64,000 nt of DNA, taken from the NCBI RefSeq assembly GCF_000092645.1, contig NC_014165.1:2232001-2296000 (forward strand). The letters are read 5' to 3'. The translations under genes and the position numbers were made by a program. The notes below the pieces were generated by a model, which had not been told where the DNA came from, made no database searches, and was given only the letters and a program-made list of their open reading frames with translations. This DNA is from Thermobispora bispora DSM 43833 (GTDB lineage: Bacteria; Actinomycetota; Actinomycetes; Streptosporangiales; Streptosporangiaceae). This document shows positions 36,308 to 44,964 of this stretch, piece by piece (the stretch's first letter is position 1; the number at the start of each line of letters is the position of its first letter).

Positions 36308-38195
36308 CCGCGGCCCGGGCCGGGGCGTCGGCGAACTGGGTCCGGTACAGCTCGGCGTAGAGGCCACCGCGGGCGAGCAGCTCCTCGTGCCGGCCCTGTT
36401 CGGCGATCCGGCCGCCGTCGATCACCAGGATGGTGTCGGCCTCCCGGATCGTGGAGAGCCGATGGGCGATCACCAGCGAGGTCCGGCCGCGCAGCGCGCT
36501 CTTCAGCGCCTTCTGCACCGCGGCCTCGGACTCGGAGTCGAGGTGGGCGGTGGCCTCGTCGAGCACCACGACCCGCGGGGCCTTGAGCAGGAGGCGGGCG
36601 AGCGCGATGCGCTGCTTCTCCCCGCCGGAGAGCCGGTAGCCACGGTCCCCCACGACGGTGTCGAGCCCGTCGGGCAGGCTCTCCACCAGGTCGGCGATCT
36701 GGGCGGCGCGCAGCGCCTCCCACAGCTCCTCGTCGGTCGCGTCCGGCCGGGCGTACCGGAGGTTGGCGCGGATGGTGTCGTGGAACAGGTGCGGGTCCTG
36801 CGGGACCACGCCGACCGTCTCCCGGATGCTCTCCAGGGTGGCGTCCCGGACGTCGAGCCCGTTGAGGCGCACCGCACCGCCGGTGACGTCGAAGAGCCGG
36901 GAGACCAGGGCCGTGATGGTGGTCTTGCCCGCCCCCGAGTACCCGACGAGCGCGACCAGCTCGCCGGGGCGGGCGGTGAACGACACGCCCTTGAGCACCT
37001 CCTGGGACGGCCGTCCGGCGTCCGGCCGGGCGACCGCCTCCAGGGAGGCGAGCGAGACCTCCTCGGCGCTCGGGTAGCGGAACCGCACGTCCTCGAACTC
37101 GATCGTGACCGGCCCCGGGGGGATGGGCCGCGCACCGGGCCGCTCGGCGACCATCGGCTTGAGGTCGAGCACCTCGAACACCCGGTCGAAGCTGACCAGC
37201 GCGGTCATCACGTCCACGTGCACGTTGGAGAGACTGGTCAGCGGGCCGTACAGGCGCATGAGCAGCGTGGAGAGGGCGACCAGCGTCCCCAGCTCGAAGG
37301 CGCCGCTCACCGCGAGCGCCCCGCCGAAGCCGTAGACGAGGGCCGTCGCGAGCGCGGCGACCAGGCCGAGCGCGATCCGGAACAGCGCGCCGTACATGGC
37401 CACGGTCACGCCGACGTCGCGGACCCGGCCGGCCCGCTCGCTGAAGTGGGCCGCCTCCTCCTCGGGCCTGCCGTACAGCTTCGCGAGCATCGCCCCGGCG
37501 ACGTTGAACCGCTCGGTCATCACCGAGCTCATCTCCGCGTCGAGCTGCATCTGCTCGCGGGTGAGCTGGGACATCCGGCGGCCGATCCACTTCGCCGGCA
37601 CGATGAAGATCGGCAGCAGCACGAGCGCGACCAGGGTGATCTGCCAGGACAGCACGATCATGGCGCCGAGCACCATGACCAGGCTCACCACGTTGGAGAC
37701 CACCGAGGAGAGCGTGGTGGTGAGCGCGCGCTGCGCGCCGATCACGTCGGTGTTGAGCCGGGAGACCAGGGCGCCGGTCTGCGCCCGCATGAAGAACGCG
37801 ACCGGCATCCGCTGCACGTGGTCGAAGACCTCGGTGCGCAGGTTGTAGATCAGGCCCTCGCCGATGCGCGCGGAGAACCACCGCTGCGCCAGGCTGAGCC
37901 CGGCGTCGAGCACGGCGAGCGCGGCGATCGCCACGGAGAGCCAGACCACCACGGTGAGCCGCTTGGGGACGATCCCGTCGTCGATGATCGCCTTCATCAG
38001 GAGCGGGTTGGCGATCGCGGTCACCGCGCTCACCACGACGAGCAGGAGGAAGGCGGCGATCTGCCAGCGGAACGGCCAGGCGCAGGCGCCGATGCGGCGG
38101 ATCGTGCCCGGGGCGATCCGCTCCTGCATGACGGAGCGGTCGCGCCGCAGCGACCGCATCACCTCGTAGCCGTAGTGGCCGCCCATCATCGCCAT
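36285..38195 (-). CDS. ABC exporter, fused permease/ATPase
   Basis: A 636-aa half-transporter: six transmembrane helices (about 40-320), then a nucleotide-binding domain. Motifs: Walker A GYSGAGKTT, Q-loop VPQDPHLF, signature LSGGEKQR, Walker B VVVLDEATAHLD and the H-loop AHRLST. Homodimeric MsbA/multidrug-type exporter, substrate unknown. GGGGGAG lies 7 nt before ATG 38195. Its 3' end overlaps the convergent sulfotransferase by 23 nt, so antisense interference is possible. Confidence 0.94.
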   Translation of the reverse strand: MAMMGGHYGYEVMRSLRRDRSVMQERIAPGTIRRIGACAWPFRWQIAAFLLLVVVSAVTAIANPLLMKAIIDDGIVPKRLTVVVWLSVAIAALAVLDAGLSLAQRWFSARIGEGLIYNLRTEVFDHVQRMPVAFFMRAQTGALVSRLNTDVIGAQRALTTTLSSVVSNVVSLVMVLGAMIVLSWQITLVALVLLPIFIVPAKWIGRRMSQLTREQMQLDAEMSSVMTERFNVAGAMLAKLYGRPEEEAAHFSERAGRVRDVGVTVAMYGALFRIALGLVAALATALVYGFGGALAVSGAFELGTLVALSTLLMRLYGPLTSLSNVHVDVMTALVSFDRVFEVLDLKPMVAERPGARPIPPGPVTIEFEDVRFRYPSAEEVSLASLEAVARPDAGRPSQEVLKGVSFTARPGELVALVGYSGAGKTTITALVSRLFDVTGGAVRLNGLDVRDATLESIRETVGVVPQDPHLFHDTIRANLRYARPDATDEELWEALRAAQIADLVESLPDGLDTVVGDRGYRLSGGEKQRIALARLLLKAPRVVVLDEATAHLDSESEAAVQKALKSALRGRTSLVIAHRLSTIREADTILVIDGGRIAEQGRHEELLARGGLYAELYRTQFADAPARAAVTDSPAG

Positions 38196-38237
38196 GACCG
38201 CACTCCCCCGCTGAGTGCAGCAATCAGAGCACGGCGC

Positions 38238-39116
38238 TCAATTCCCCGCGCCCGCGGATCCCCGCGGCGCCGGGGCGGAGAAGAGCGTCCGCAGCCTGAT
38301 CATCTGCTCGCTCCGCTCGGCGGCCGCCTGCTCTTCGAGGGTCCGCTGCCGCGCCCCCAGGAGCAGCCGCTTCGTCGCCGCGGCCGCGTGCCGGTCGATG
38401 GCGAGCAGCGACGTCACCAGTTCGTGCACCGCGCGGTCGAGGTCGCCGGCCGGCACCACCCGCTCGGCCAGCCCGTAGCGCGCCGCCTCCGCCGCGTCCA
38501 CGGTCCGCGCGGTGAGGCACATCTCGATCGCCCGGGGCAGCCCCACCAGCTCGACCAGCGGCTTGGTCCCGGTCAGATCGGGCACCAGCCCGAGCGCGGG
38601 CTCCTTCATGCAGAACTTCGCGTCCTCGGCCACGATGCGCAGGTCGCAGGCGAGCGCGAGCTGGAAGCCCGCGCCGATCGCGTGCCCCTGCACCACCGCG
38701 ATCGACACGATCTCCGGCCGGCGCAGCCACAGGAAACCGCGCTGGGACTCGGCGATCAGCCGTTCGAGCGCCGCATCGTCCAGTGCGGCGATCTCCGAGA
38801 ACGATCTCTGCCCTGGTGCGCCCGTCAGCAGGCTCAGGTCGAGCCCCGCTGAGAAGGACGGCCCCTCGCCTCGGACCACGACGATCCGCACCTGCTCCGG
38901 CAGGTTCTCCCCGAACCGGGCCAGCGCCGACCACATCGCGGGCGTCTGGGCGTTCCGCTTCTCGGGCCGGCACAGGGTGACCGTCGCGATCTCGCCGTCC
39001 ACCTCAAAGCGCACCCCGACCTCGGCCGGGGCACCAGCCGAGATCGTCTCGTCAGCCGGGGAAGCGCTCGCCTCAGCGGGTCGCTCCCCACTCCCCCCAA
39101 TCTGCGCGTCCGCCAT
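38238..39116 (-). CDS. Enoyl-CoA hydratase/isomerase family protein
   Basis: A 292-aa crotonase-fold protein with a roughly 35-residue low-complexity N-terminal extension. The oxyanion-hole regions are SFSAGLDLSLL and QGHAIGAGFQLALACDLRI. The acid residue position reads KEPALGLVPDLTGT, so D rather than the usual E at one catalytic position is likely and the reaction may be isomerase- or hydratase-like. AGGAG precedes ATG 39116. It lies 42 nt upstream of the ABC exporter on the same strand. Confidence 0.88.
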   Translation of the reverse strand: MADAQIGGSGERPAEASASPADETISAGAPAEVGVRFEVDGEIATVTLCRPEKRNAQTPAMWSALARFGENLPEQVRIVVVRGEGPSFSAGLDLSLLTGAPGQRSFSEIAALDDAALERLIAESQRGFLWLRRPEIVSIAVVQGHAIGAGFQLALACDLRIVAEDAKFCMKEPALGLVPDLTGTKPLVELVGLPRAIEMCLTARTVDAAEAARYGLAERVVPAGDLDRAVHELVTSLLAIDRHAAAATKRLLLGARQRTLEEQAAAERSEQMIRLRTLFSAPAPRGSAGAGN

Positions 39117-39308
39117 CGCCGCTCCTGCATCCGGTCGAAGGCCGTCGCCCGCCCGGTCCGGATCCGCTCCGGTGCACCGGCCGCGCCAGGCGATCAACCA
39201 CGGTCGCGCCCGAGCTTACCGGCCCGTCGGCGGCGGCCCGGACCCGACTCCCCCGTCCGCTGGGAGGGCGGCCGCGGTCGCGCGTGCTGAGGTGTGCGCT
39301 GCGCTGCT

Positions 39309-39536
39309 TCAGCGCTGCTGCTGCTGCTTCGACTTGCCGCGGGTGGCCCCGCCGCGTCCCCGGAGCGTCACGCCGGACTCGCTGAGGATGCGGTGGATGA
39401 AGCCGTACGAGCGGCCGGTCGAAGCCGCGAGAGCACGGATGCTCTCGCCCGCCGTATAGCGCTTCTTCAGATCGCTGGCGAGTTTCTCCCGTTCGGCCCC
39501 GGTCACCCGGGTGCCCTTCTTGAGGGTCTCGGCCAC
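39309..39536 (-). CDS. Small helix-turn-helix protein
   Basis: A 75-aa protein: basic N-terminus, then a homeodomain-like HTH (LKKRYTAGESIRALAAS, TGRSYGFIHRILSESG) and a glycine/lysine tail ending QQQQR. Similar short HTH proteins are widespread in actinomycetes, are annotated only as transcriptional regulators, and have a resolvase/Hin-like recognition helix. The start is GTG 39536 with AGGAGGT 5 nt upstream. Target genes are not evident. Confidence 0.85.
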   Translation of the reverse strand: MAETLKKGTRVTGAEREKLASDLKKRYTAGESIRALAASTGRSYGFIHRILSESGVTLRGRGGATRGKSKQQQQR

Positions 39537-39650
39537 GAGTACCTCCTGTAGTGCCAGACTTCCGCAGCGTTACTTACGCCATGATCAGTCATTTCCGCTG
39601 GATCGGCTACCTCCTCGGCCGGAAAGGATCGTCAGCTGCTCGAAATAAGA

Positions 39651-41249
39651 TCATGCGAGCGCCACCAGATCGGAAAATTCGTCATTCCATACATCTTCGA
39701 CGCCGTCTGGCAACAAAATCACCCTATCCGGCCTGAGCGCCTCGACGGCACCCTCATCGTGTGTGACTAGGACAATCGCCCCGGTGTATCGCCGGAGTGC
39801 AGCCAGGATCTGCTCACGCGAGGCCGGGTCGAGGTTGTTCGTCGGCTCGTCCAGCAGGAGGACGTTGGCGCTGGAGAGGACCAGCATGGCGAGCGCCAGC
39901 CGGGCCTTCTCCCCGCCGGAGAGCACCCCGGCGGGTTTGTCCACGTCATCCCCGCTGAACAGGAAGGAGCCGAGCACGGTCCGCAGCTCCCCGTCGGCCA
40001 GGGCCGGCCCGGCCGCGCGCATGTGCTCGAGCACGGTGCGCTCCGGATCGAGCGTCTCGTGCTCCTGCGCGTAGTAGCCGAGCTTGAGGCCGTGGCCGCG
40101 GATCACCTCCCCCGCGTCCGGGCGCTCCAGGCCGGCGAGCAGCCGGAGCAGGGTGGTCTTCCCCGCGCCGTTGAGGCCGAGGACCACGATCCGGGAGCCG
40201 CGGTCCACGGCGAGGTCGACGCCGGTGAAGACCTCGAGCGATCCGTACGACTTGGACAGGCCGCGGGCCGCCAGCGGGACCTTGCCACAGGGCGCGGGAT
40301 CGGGGAGACGCAGCCTGGCGACCCGATCGGGGCGGCGCTCGGGCTCGACGGAGGCGAGGAGCCGCCGCGCACGGCGCTCCATGTCGTGCGCGGCCTTCGC
40401 CTTTGAGGCCTTCGCCCGCATCCGGTCGGCCTGCGCGAGCAGCGCGGACGCCTGCCGTTCGGCGTTGATCCGCTCACGCCTGCGGCGCCGCTCGTCCGCC
40501 TCGCGCTGGGCCAGGTACGCCTTCCACCCCACGTTGTAGACGTCGATCAGACAGCGGTTCGCGTCCAGGTGGAAGATGCGGTTTACCGTTGCTTCAAGAA
40601 GTTTAACGTCGTGGCTGATGAGGACCAATCCGCCCTGATAGGAACGTAAAAAATCCCGAAGCCACCAAATTGAGTCTGAATCGAGATGGTTTGTCGGCTC
40701 GTCGAGCAGGAGAGTATCGGCTCGACCGAACAGAATTCGGGCGAGTTCCACCCGCCGGCGCTGTCCCCCGGAAAGCGTGCCGAGCGGCTGCCCGAGAACG
40801 CGATCGGGCAGCCCCAGGCTCGAGGCGATCGTCGCCGCCTCCGCCTCCGCCGCGTAGCCGCCGAGCGCGTGCAGGCGGTCCTCCAGCCGCGCGTAGGCCC
40901 GCAGCGCCCGGTCCCGGACCCGGGCGTCGTCCGCGGCCATGCCCTCCTCGGCCTCGCGCAGCTCGCGCAGCACCCGGTCCAGCCCGCGCGCGGAGAGGAT
41001 GCGGTCCCGGGCGGTGACCGACAGATCGACGGCGCGCGGGTCCTGCGGCAGGTAGCCGATGCTCCCGGTCACCGTGACCGTTCCGGCGGCCGGGACGCCC
41101 TCCCCGGCGAGGACCTTCATGAGCGTGGTCTTCCCGGCGCCGTTCCGGCCGACCAGCCCGATCTTGTCGCCCGGGTTCACCCGGAAGGACGCGCCCTCGA
41201 CGAGCAGGCGGAAACCCGCGCGCAATTCCACCCCAGTTGCTATGATCAT
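39651..41249 (-). CDS. ABC-F family ATPase (ribosome-associated)
   Basis: A 532-aa protein with two ABC domains and no membrane part. Walker A motifs are GRNGAGKTT (34-42) and GLNGAGKTT. The signatures are LSGGQRRR (about 159-166) and LSGGEKAR. An arginine-rich linker follows domain 1 (DERRRRRERINAERQ), as in ABC-F factors that enter the ribosomal E site. Housekeeping (EttA/Uup-like) or antibiotic-protection roles are possible. Oddities: a TTA codon at 40647-40649 (L201), a 180-bp patch of about 52% GC (40561-40740), a low-GC 3' end, and a hairpin plus T-run just before the start. ATG 41249 gives the family N-terminus. Confidence 0.92.
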   Translation of the reverse strand: MIIATGVELRAGFRLLVEGASFRVNPGDKIGLVGRNGAGKTTLMKVLAGEGVPAAGTVTVTGSIGYLPQDPRAVDLSVTARDRILSARGLDRVLRELREAEEGMAADDARVRDRALRAYARLEDRLHALGGYAAEAEAATIASSLGLPDRVLGQPLGTLSGGQRRRVELARILFGRADTLLLDEPTNHLDSDSIWWLRDFLRSYQGGLVLISHDVKLLEATVNRIFHLDANRCLIDVYNVGWKAYLAQREADERRRRRERINAERQASALLAQADRMRAKASKAKAAHDMERRARRLLASVEPERRPDRVARLRLPDPAPCGKVPLAARGLSKSYGSLEVFTGVDLAVDRGSRIVVLGLNGAGKTTLLRLLAGLERPDAGEVIRGHGLKLGYYAQEHETLDPERTVLEHMRAAGPALADGELRTVLGSFLFSGDDVDKPAGVLSGGEKARLALAMLVLSSANVLLLDEPTNNLDPASREQILAALRRYTGAIVLVTHDEGAVEALRPDRVILLPDGVEDVWNDEFSDLVALA

Positions 41250-41253
41250 GATG

Positions 41254-41314
41254 AAAAAAGGACTCCCGGGAACAAATAGCACAAGATCGACTAGGGCGGA
41301 CAATCATCCGGGAG
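41254..41314 (-). promoter_or_regulatory. Possible attenuator in the ABC-F leader
   Basis: On the - strand, CTCCCGG (41314-41308) can pair with CCGGGAG (41269-41263), which is followed by TCC and six T immediately before ATG 41249. The loop is large (38 nt), so this is weak. ABC-F resistance genes are often controlled by leader attenuation. Inference. Confidence 0.25.
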
Positions 41315-41447
41315 CGCGCATAGCGGACATTGTAGGACTCCTGTGGCCATGACCGGCGTCGTCCGGCGCGACGGCGGGGGACGCCGGTGGCCCGGCGGCC
41401 GTGCCACACGGCCCGGGCCCGCACTCCATCCGGCGTGGTCCGCACGA

Positions 41448-42098
41448 TCAGGGATCGATGAGGCGGATCCGGACGCACCGGAACAGGCCGGGCGCCGACT
41501 CCAGCACGGACCGCCGGGGATCAGGGACCGCCAGGAACGGCTCGGTCTCCCGGGCGAACACCCCGGCGAGCCGCCGGTCCTCCCGGAGCGCGCCCACCGC
41601 GCGCCGGTCCCCGCCGAGGACCACGGCCTCCAGCTCCGCCTCGTACGGCACGAGCACCTGGCAGGCGGCCTCTGCGGCGGCGCGGAGCGCCTCGGCGGCC
41701 TGCTTCTCCCTCCGCCGGGCGAACCGCTGCTGCGACCAGCCACCGGCCGCGCTGCGGCCGTGCACGGGGCGCGAGCCGACCTTGGACGCGATCAGCCGCT
41801 CCCCGGTGAACACCCCGGCCGCGAAACCGCCGAGCCGGACGAGCAGCACCCCGACGGTCCGCTCCCGGCCCGCATGCGCGATCAGCTCCGCCACGGGGTC
41901 GCCGGCCTCGCCGAGCGGCGGGAACGGCACCCGGCACTCGGCCACCGCCCCGTCCTCCGCCTCCAGCCGCACGCTCTCCGGCGTGGCGCTCACCCGGATG
42001 GGGCCGTGCCGTTCGGTGAAGCCCTCGACCCAGCGCCGGAGCCGTTCGGGCGCGACCGAGACCCACCTGCCTCCGCCTGCCGCGGGCCGTACCGTCAT
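41448..42098 (-). CDS. acVLRF1-family peptidyl-tRNA hydrolase (Vms1-like release factor)
   Basis: A 216-aa actinobacterial Vms1-like release-factor-1 protein. The diagnostic loop is AAGGWSQQRFARRREKQ (118-133), where the G-x-Q region matches the catalytic glutamine of eRF1/Vms1 (Q123 or Q124). The fold predicts cleavage of peptidyl-tRNA on stalled or split ribosomes. ATG 42098 follows the last plausible upstream codon. Located 198 nt downstream-facing of the ABC-F gene, another ribosome-associated factor. The cellular role in bacteria is little studied. Confidence 0.85.
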   Translation of the reverse strand: MTVRPAAGGGRWVSVAPERLRRWVEGFTERHGPIRVSATPESVRLEAEDGAVAECRVPFPPLGEAGDPVAELIAHAGRERTVGVLLVRLGGFAAGVFTGERLIASKVGSRPVHGRSAAGGWSQQRFARRREKQAAEALRAAAEAACQVLVPYEAELEAVVLGGDRRAVGALREDRRLAGVFARETEPFLAVPDPRRSVLESAPGLFRCVRIRLIDP

Positions 42099-42143
42099 GG
42101 CAGAGCACCATAGTGCCGGTCGCCGGAGACCGGCATCGGAATT

Positions 42144-42170
42144 TCCGGCGGCGCCCCTGGGAGCGCCGGA
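42144..42170 (-). terminator. Hairpin downstream of hisG
   Basis: TCCGGCG (42144-42150) and CGCCGGA (42164-42170) form a 7-bp stem. Position between the hisG stop (42319) and acVLRF1 start (42098) suits termination of the his transcript. No T-run. Confidence 0.3.
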
Positions 42171-42318
42171 GGGCCCGTCACCGGGCCGCCGCGGCGGCCG
42201 CGGCCCGCGCCGGGCGCCCGGCCCCGGCACGGCCCTCGTGCGGCACCGGGCGCCGGTGGACGGCCCTCCCGGGCGGCCGGCCCGCACGCGGCCGGCCCGG
42301 ACCCGCCGCGGATCCGGC

Positions 42319-43164
42319 TCACAGGCGGCAGGCGTAGATGGCCGTGACGAGGATGGCCCGCGCGCCGATCTCGTACAGCCGGTCCATCACCTGCTGGTGG
42401 TCCTTGCGGGGGACCATGGCCCGGACCGCGACCCAGCCCTCGCGGTGCAGCGGGGAGACCGTCGGCCCCTCCATCCCGGGAGTGATCTTGATGGCCGCCT
42501 CGACCCGCTCGACCCGGATGTCGTAGTCGATCATGACGTACTCCCGGGCCACCCGGACGCCCTGGAGGCGGCGGATGAGCTGCTCGAACCCGTTGGTCTC
42601 CGGGACGCCGGCGCGCTTGATCAGCACCGCCTCGGAGTGGGCGATCGGCTCGCCGAACACCTCGAGGCCGACGTTCCGCAGGGTCGTGCCCGTCTCGACC
42701 ACGTCGGCGATCGCGTCGGCCACGCCGAGCCGGATCGCGGTCTCCACCGCGCCGTCGAGCTTGATGATCCGGGCGTCGACCCCCTGGTCGGCGAGGTACT
42801 TGCCGAGGAGCCCGGCGTACGAGGTGGCGATGCGCCGCCCGGAGAGGTCGGCCACGCTCGTGAACGCGCCCGGGGTGGAGGCGAACCGGAAGGTCGACCG
42901 CCCGAACCCCAGCGGCATGACCTCCTCGGCCGGCGCACCGGAGTCGATCAGCATGTCGCGCCCGGTGATCCCGGCGTCGAGCGTCCCCTCACCCACGTAG
43001 ACGGCGATGTCCCGGGGACGGAGGAAGAACAGCTCGCAGGAGTTCTCCCGGTCGACGACGACCAGCTCCTTGCTGTCCTTCCGCTGCCGGTATCCGGCCT
43101 CCCGGAGCATGGTCTGCGCCGGCTCGGCGAGCGCGCCCTTGTTGGGAACGGCGAGACGCAGCAT
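42319..43164 (-). CDS. hisG: ATP phosphoribosyltransferase HisG (long form)
   Basis: A 281-aa HisG_L enzyme committing ATP and PRPP to histidine synthesis. LRLAVPNKGAL is at the N-terminus, the PRPP loop is DVVETGTTLRNVGLEVF, and the C-terminal ACT-like regulatory domain spans about 210-281, which allows histidine feedback without HisZ. ATG 43164 is chosen; a TTG four codons upstream is adjacent to GGAAGG. Follows hisE in a two-gene operon. Confidence 0.97.
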   Translation of the reverse strand: MLRLAVPNKGALAEPAQTMLREAGYRQRKDSKELVVVDRENSCELFFLRPRDIAVYVGEGTLDAGITGRDMLIDSGAPAEEVMPLGFGRSTFRFASTPGAFTSVADLSGRRIATSYAGLLGKYLADQGVDARIIKLDGAVETAIRLGVADAIADVVETGTTLRNVGLEVFGEPIAHSEAVLIKRAGVPETNGFEQLIRRLQGVRVAREYVMIDYDIRVERVEAAIKITPGMEGPTVSPLHREGWVAVRAMVPRKDHQQVMDRLYEIGARAILVTAIYACRL

Positions 43165-43230
43165 GTGGTGGTGCAACCTTCCGAAGTCGATGGGACGGGA
43201 CGGACGCGAGGAAGCCGCGGCGGACCGCGG

Positions 43231-43494
43231 CTACAGATGCTTGTAGACGTCCTCCAGCCCCAGTCCGCGGGCGAGCATGAGCACCTGAGCGTGGTAGAGC
43301 AGCTGCGAGATCTCCTCGGCCGCCCGGTCGGCCGACTCGTGCTCGGCCGCCATCCAGGCCTCGGCCGCCTCCTCCACGACCTTCTTGCCGATGGCATGGA
43401 CGCCCGCGTCCAGAAGGGCGACGGTCCCTGACCCCTCCGGGCGGGTGCGTGCCTTCTCCGCCAGCTCGGCGAACAGCTCTTCGAAGGTCTTCAT
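43231..43494 (-). CDS. hisE: Phosphoribosyl-ATP pyrophosphatase HisE
   Basis: An 87-aa all-alpha MazG-like enzyme hydrolysing PR-ATP to PR-AMP, the second step of histidine synthesis. The metal-binding helix is [17 protein letters not shown], followed by EEISQLLYH. It stands alone (no HisI fusion), as in most actinomycetes. The hisG start is 66 nt downstream. Confidence 0.97.
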   Translation of the reverse strand: MKTFEELFAELAEKARTRPEGSGTVALLDAGVHAIGKKVVEEAAEAWMAAEHESADRAAEEISQLLYHAQVLMLARGLGLEDVYKHL

Positions 43495-43650
43495 GGTCTC
43501 TCTCGGCTCGTCGGGTGGGCACCCTCAGGGTAGCGGTCGGCGCGCCCCATCAAGCGTATCCGGGCCGCGCGGGGCACCGGGCACGGCCGCGCGGACCGGG
43601 GCGGCCGCGCCCCGCAGGGCGGGAGGACGGGGCGCGGCCGGACGCCTCGA

Positions 43651-44616
43651 TCAGCCGAGGACCTTGCGGGCGAGCCGCACGTTCTCCAGCTCCTGGTGCA
43701 CGTCTCCGCCCTCGTGGCCGTTGAACTCCCACACGGAGATGTCCTTCGGGCCCGCGTAGTGGTTGTAGGCGGCGAACACGGTGGACGGCGGGGTGATGCC
43801 GTCGCGGAGGGCGACGGAGAAGTGCGCGGGGGTGCGGGCGCGGACCGCGAAGTTCATCCCGTCGACGTAGTCGATCGTGGCGAACACCTCCTCGGCCCGG
43901 GTGCGGTGGATCGCGCAGAACCGGCCGAGCTCGCCGTACGGGTCCTCATCGGTGATCTCGACAGCCCGGCGGACGTGGCAGAGGAACGGCACGTTGATGA
44001 AGGCGTAGGCGAGATCGGGGACGAGCGCGGACACGGCGAGCGCCATGCCGCCGCCCTGGCTGATGCCGGCCACGATGATCCGCTCGGGGTCGACCGCGGG
44101 GTGGGAGCGGGCCGCCTCGACCGCGCGGACCGCGTCCGTGTACAGGCGGCGGTAGTAGTAGTTCTCCGGGTCGAACACGCCCTGGGTGAGCTTGCCCGGC
44201 GTCTCCGGGCCGCTCCCGGGTGCGGGATCGGGCGTGTCGCCCACCCGCCAGCCGCCGCCCTGGCCGCGGCTGTCCATGACGAACGTCGCGAAGCCGGCGG
44301 CCGGCCAGAGCAGCCACTCGTGCGGCAGGCCGCGCCCCCCGTTGTAGCCGACGTACTGCACCACGCACGGCAGCGGCCCGGAGCGCCCGGCGGGCTTCAG
44401 CAACCAGCCCTTGATCGGGTGGCCGCCGAATCCGGCGAAGGTGACGTCGAACACCTCGACCAGCTCGAAATCGCTCTCATAGGGCTCGAAGCGCGCGTTC
44501 AGCTCGTGCGCCCGCGCCTCACCGAGCGTGCGCTCCCAGAAGGCGTCGAAGTCCTGGGGCTCATGCCGCTCGGGCAGGTATTCGCGCAGCTGGTCGAGGG
44601 GCATGTCGATGAACAC
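43651..44616 (-). CDS. CE7-family acetyl esterase (acetylxylan esterase / cephalosporin-C deacetylase)
   Basis: A 321-aa alpha/beta hydrolase of family CE7. Motifs: DSRGQGGGW (the RGQ signature), nucleophile S186 in AGISQGGGMAL, and His in FNGHEGG near residue 302. Enzymes of this family deacetylate acetylated oligosaccharides in the cytoplasm. The start is GTG 44616 with GGAGG 5 nt upstream. GTG 44643 and ATG 44604 are alternatives. Two tandem 22-bp repeats lie about 90 nt upstream, implying specific (perhaps sugar-responsive) control. Confidence 0.88.
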   Translation of the reverse strand: MFIDMPLDQLREYLPERHEPQDFDAFWERTLGEARAHELNARFEPYESDFELVEVFDVTFAGFGGHPIKGWLLKPAGRSGPLPCVVQYVGYNGGRGLPHEWLLWPAAGFATFVMDSRGQGGGWRVGDTPDPAPGSGPETPGKLTQGVFDPENYYYRRLYTDAVRAVEAARSHPAVDPERIIVAGISQGGGMALAVSALVPDLAYAFINVPFLCHVRRAVEITDEDPYGELGRFCAIHRTRAEEVFATIDYVDGMNFAVRARTPAHFSVALRDGITPPSTVFAAYNHYAGPKDISVWEFNGHEGGDVHQELENVRLARKVLG

Positions 44617-44707
44617 GGGCGCCTCCACTAGGTCGATCGGCACGGCCCGGCCGTCCGGCCGGGCGGTCTCCTGAGCCGGTCGCCTCGCACAATAGCCCCT
44701 AGATCAC

Positions 44708-44751
44708 CGGTAAACCACGGTATTTCAGGCGGTAAAGCTTGATGTTTCAGG
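44708..44751 (-). promoter_or_regulatory. Tandem 22-bp operator-like repeats upstream of the CE7 esterase
   Basis: Two adjacent units, 44708-44729 and 44730-44751, each begin CGGTAAA and end TTTCAGG, matching at 17 of 22 positions. The 22-bp period equals two helical turns, as expected for sites binding the same protein face. The surrounding DNA is AT-rich and lies upstream of the esterase start at 44616. Confidence 0.5.
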
Positions 44752-44964
44752 AAATCTCTGTAGGAATCAGAGGAAACCGGGCCATGGCGGCGCGCCGGCG
44801 CACGCCGGGCCGCCGTGCCGGGCGACAGCCATGGGCCGCAGCCAGGCGCACAGGGGGTCGCACGGTATCCATGCCCTGGCGTGCCCGCGGTCCGGCGCAG
44901 CGCCCCGTCGCGCACAGGGTCGCCCGGCACCCGTGACCAGAGCAGCCGTCCGGCGCGCGCATCG

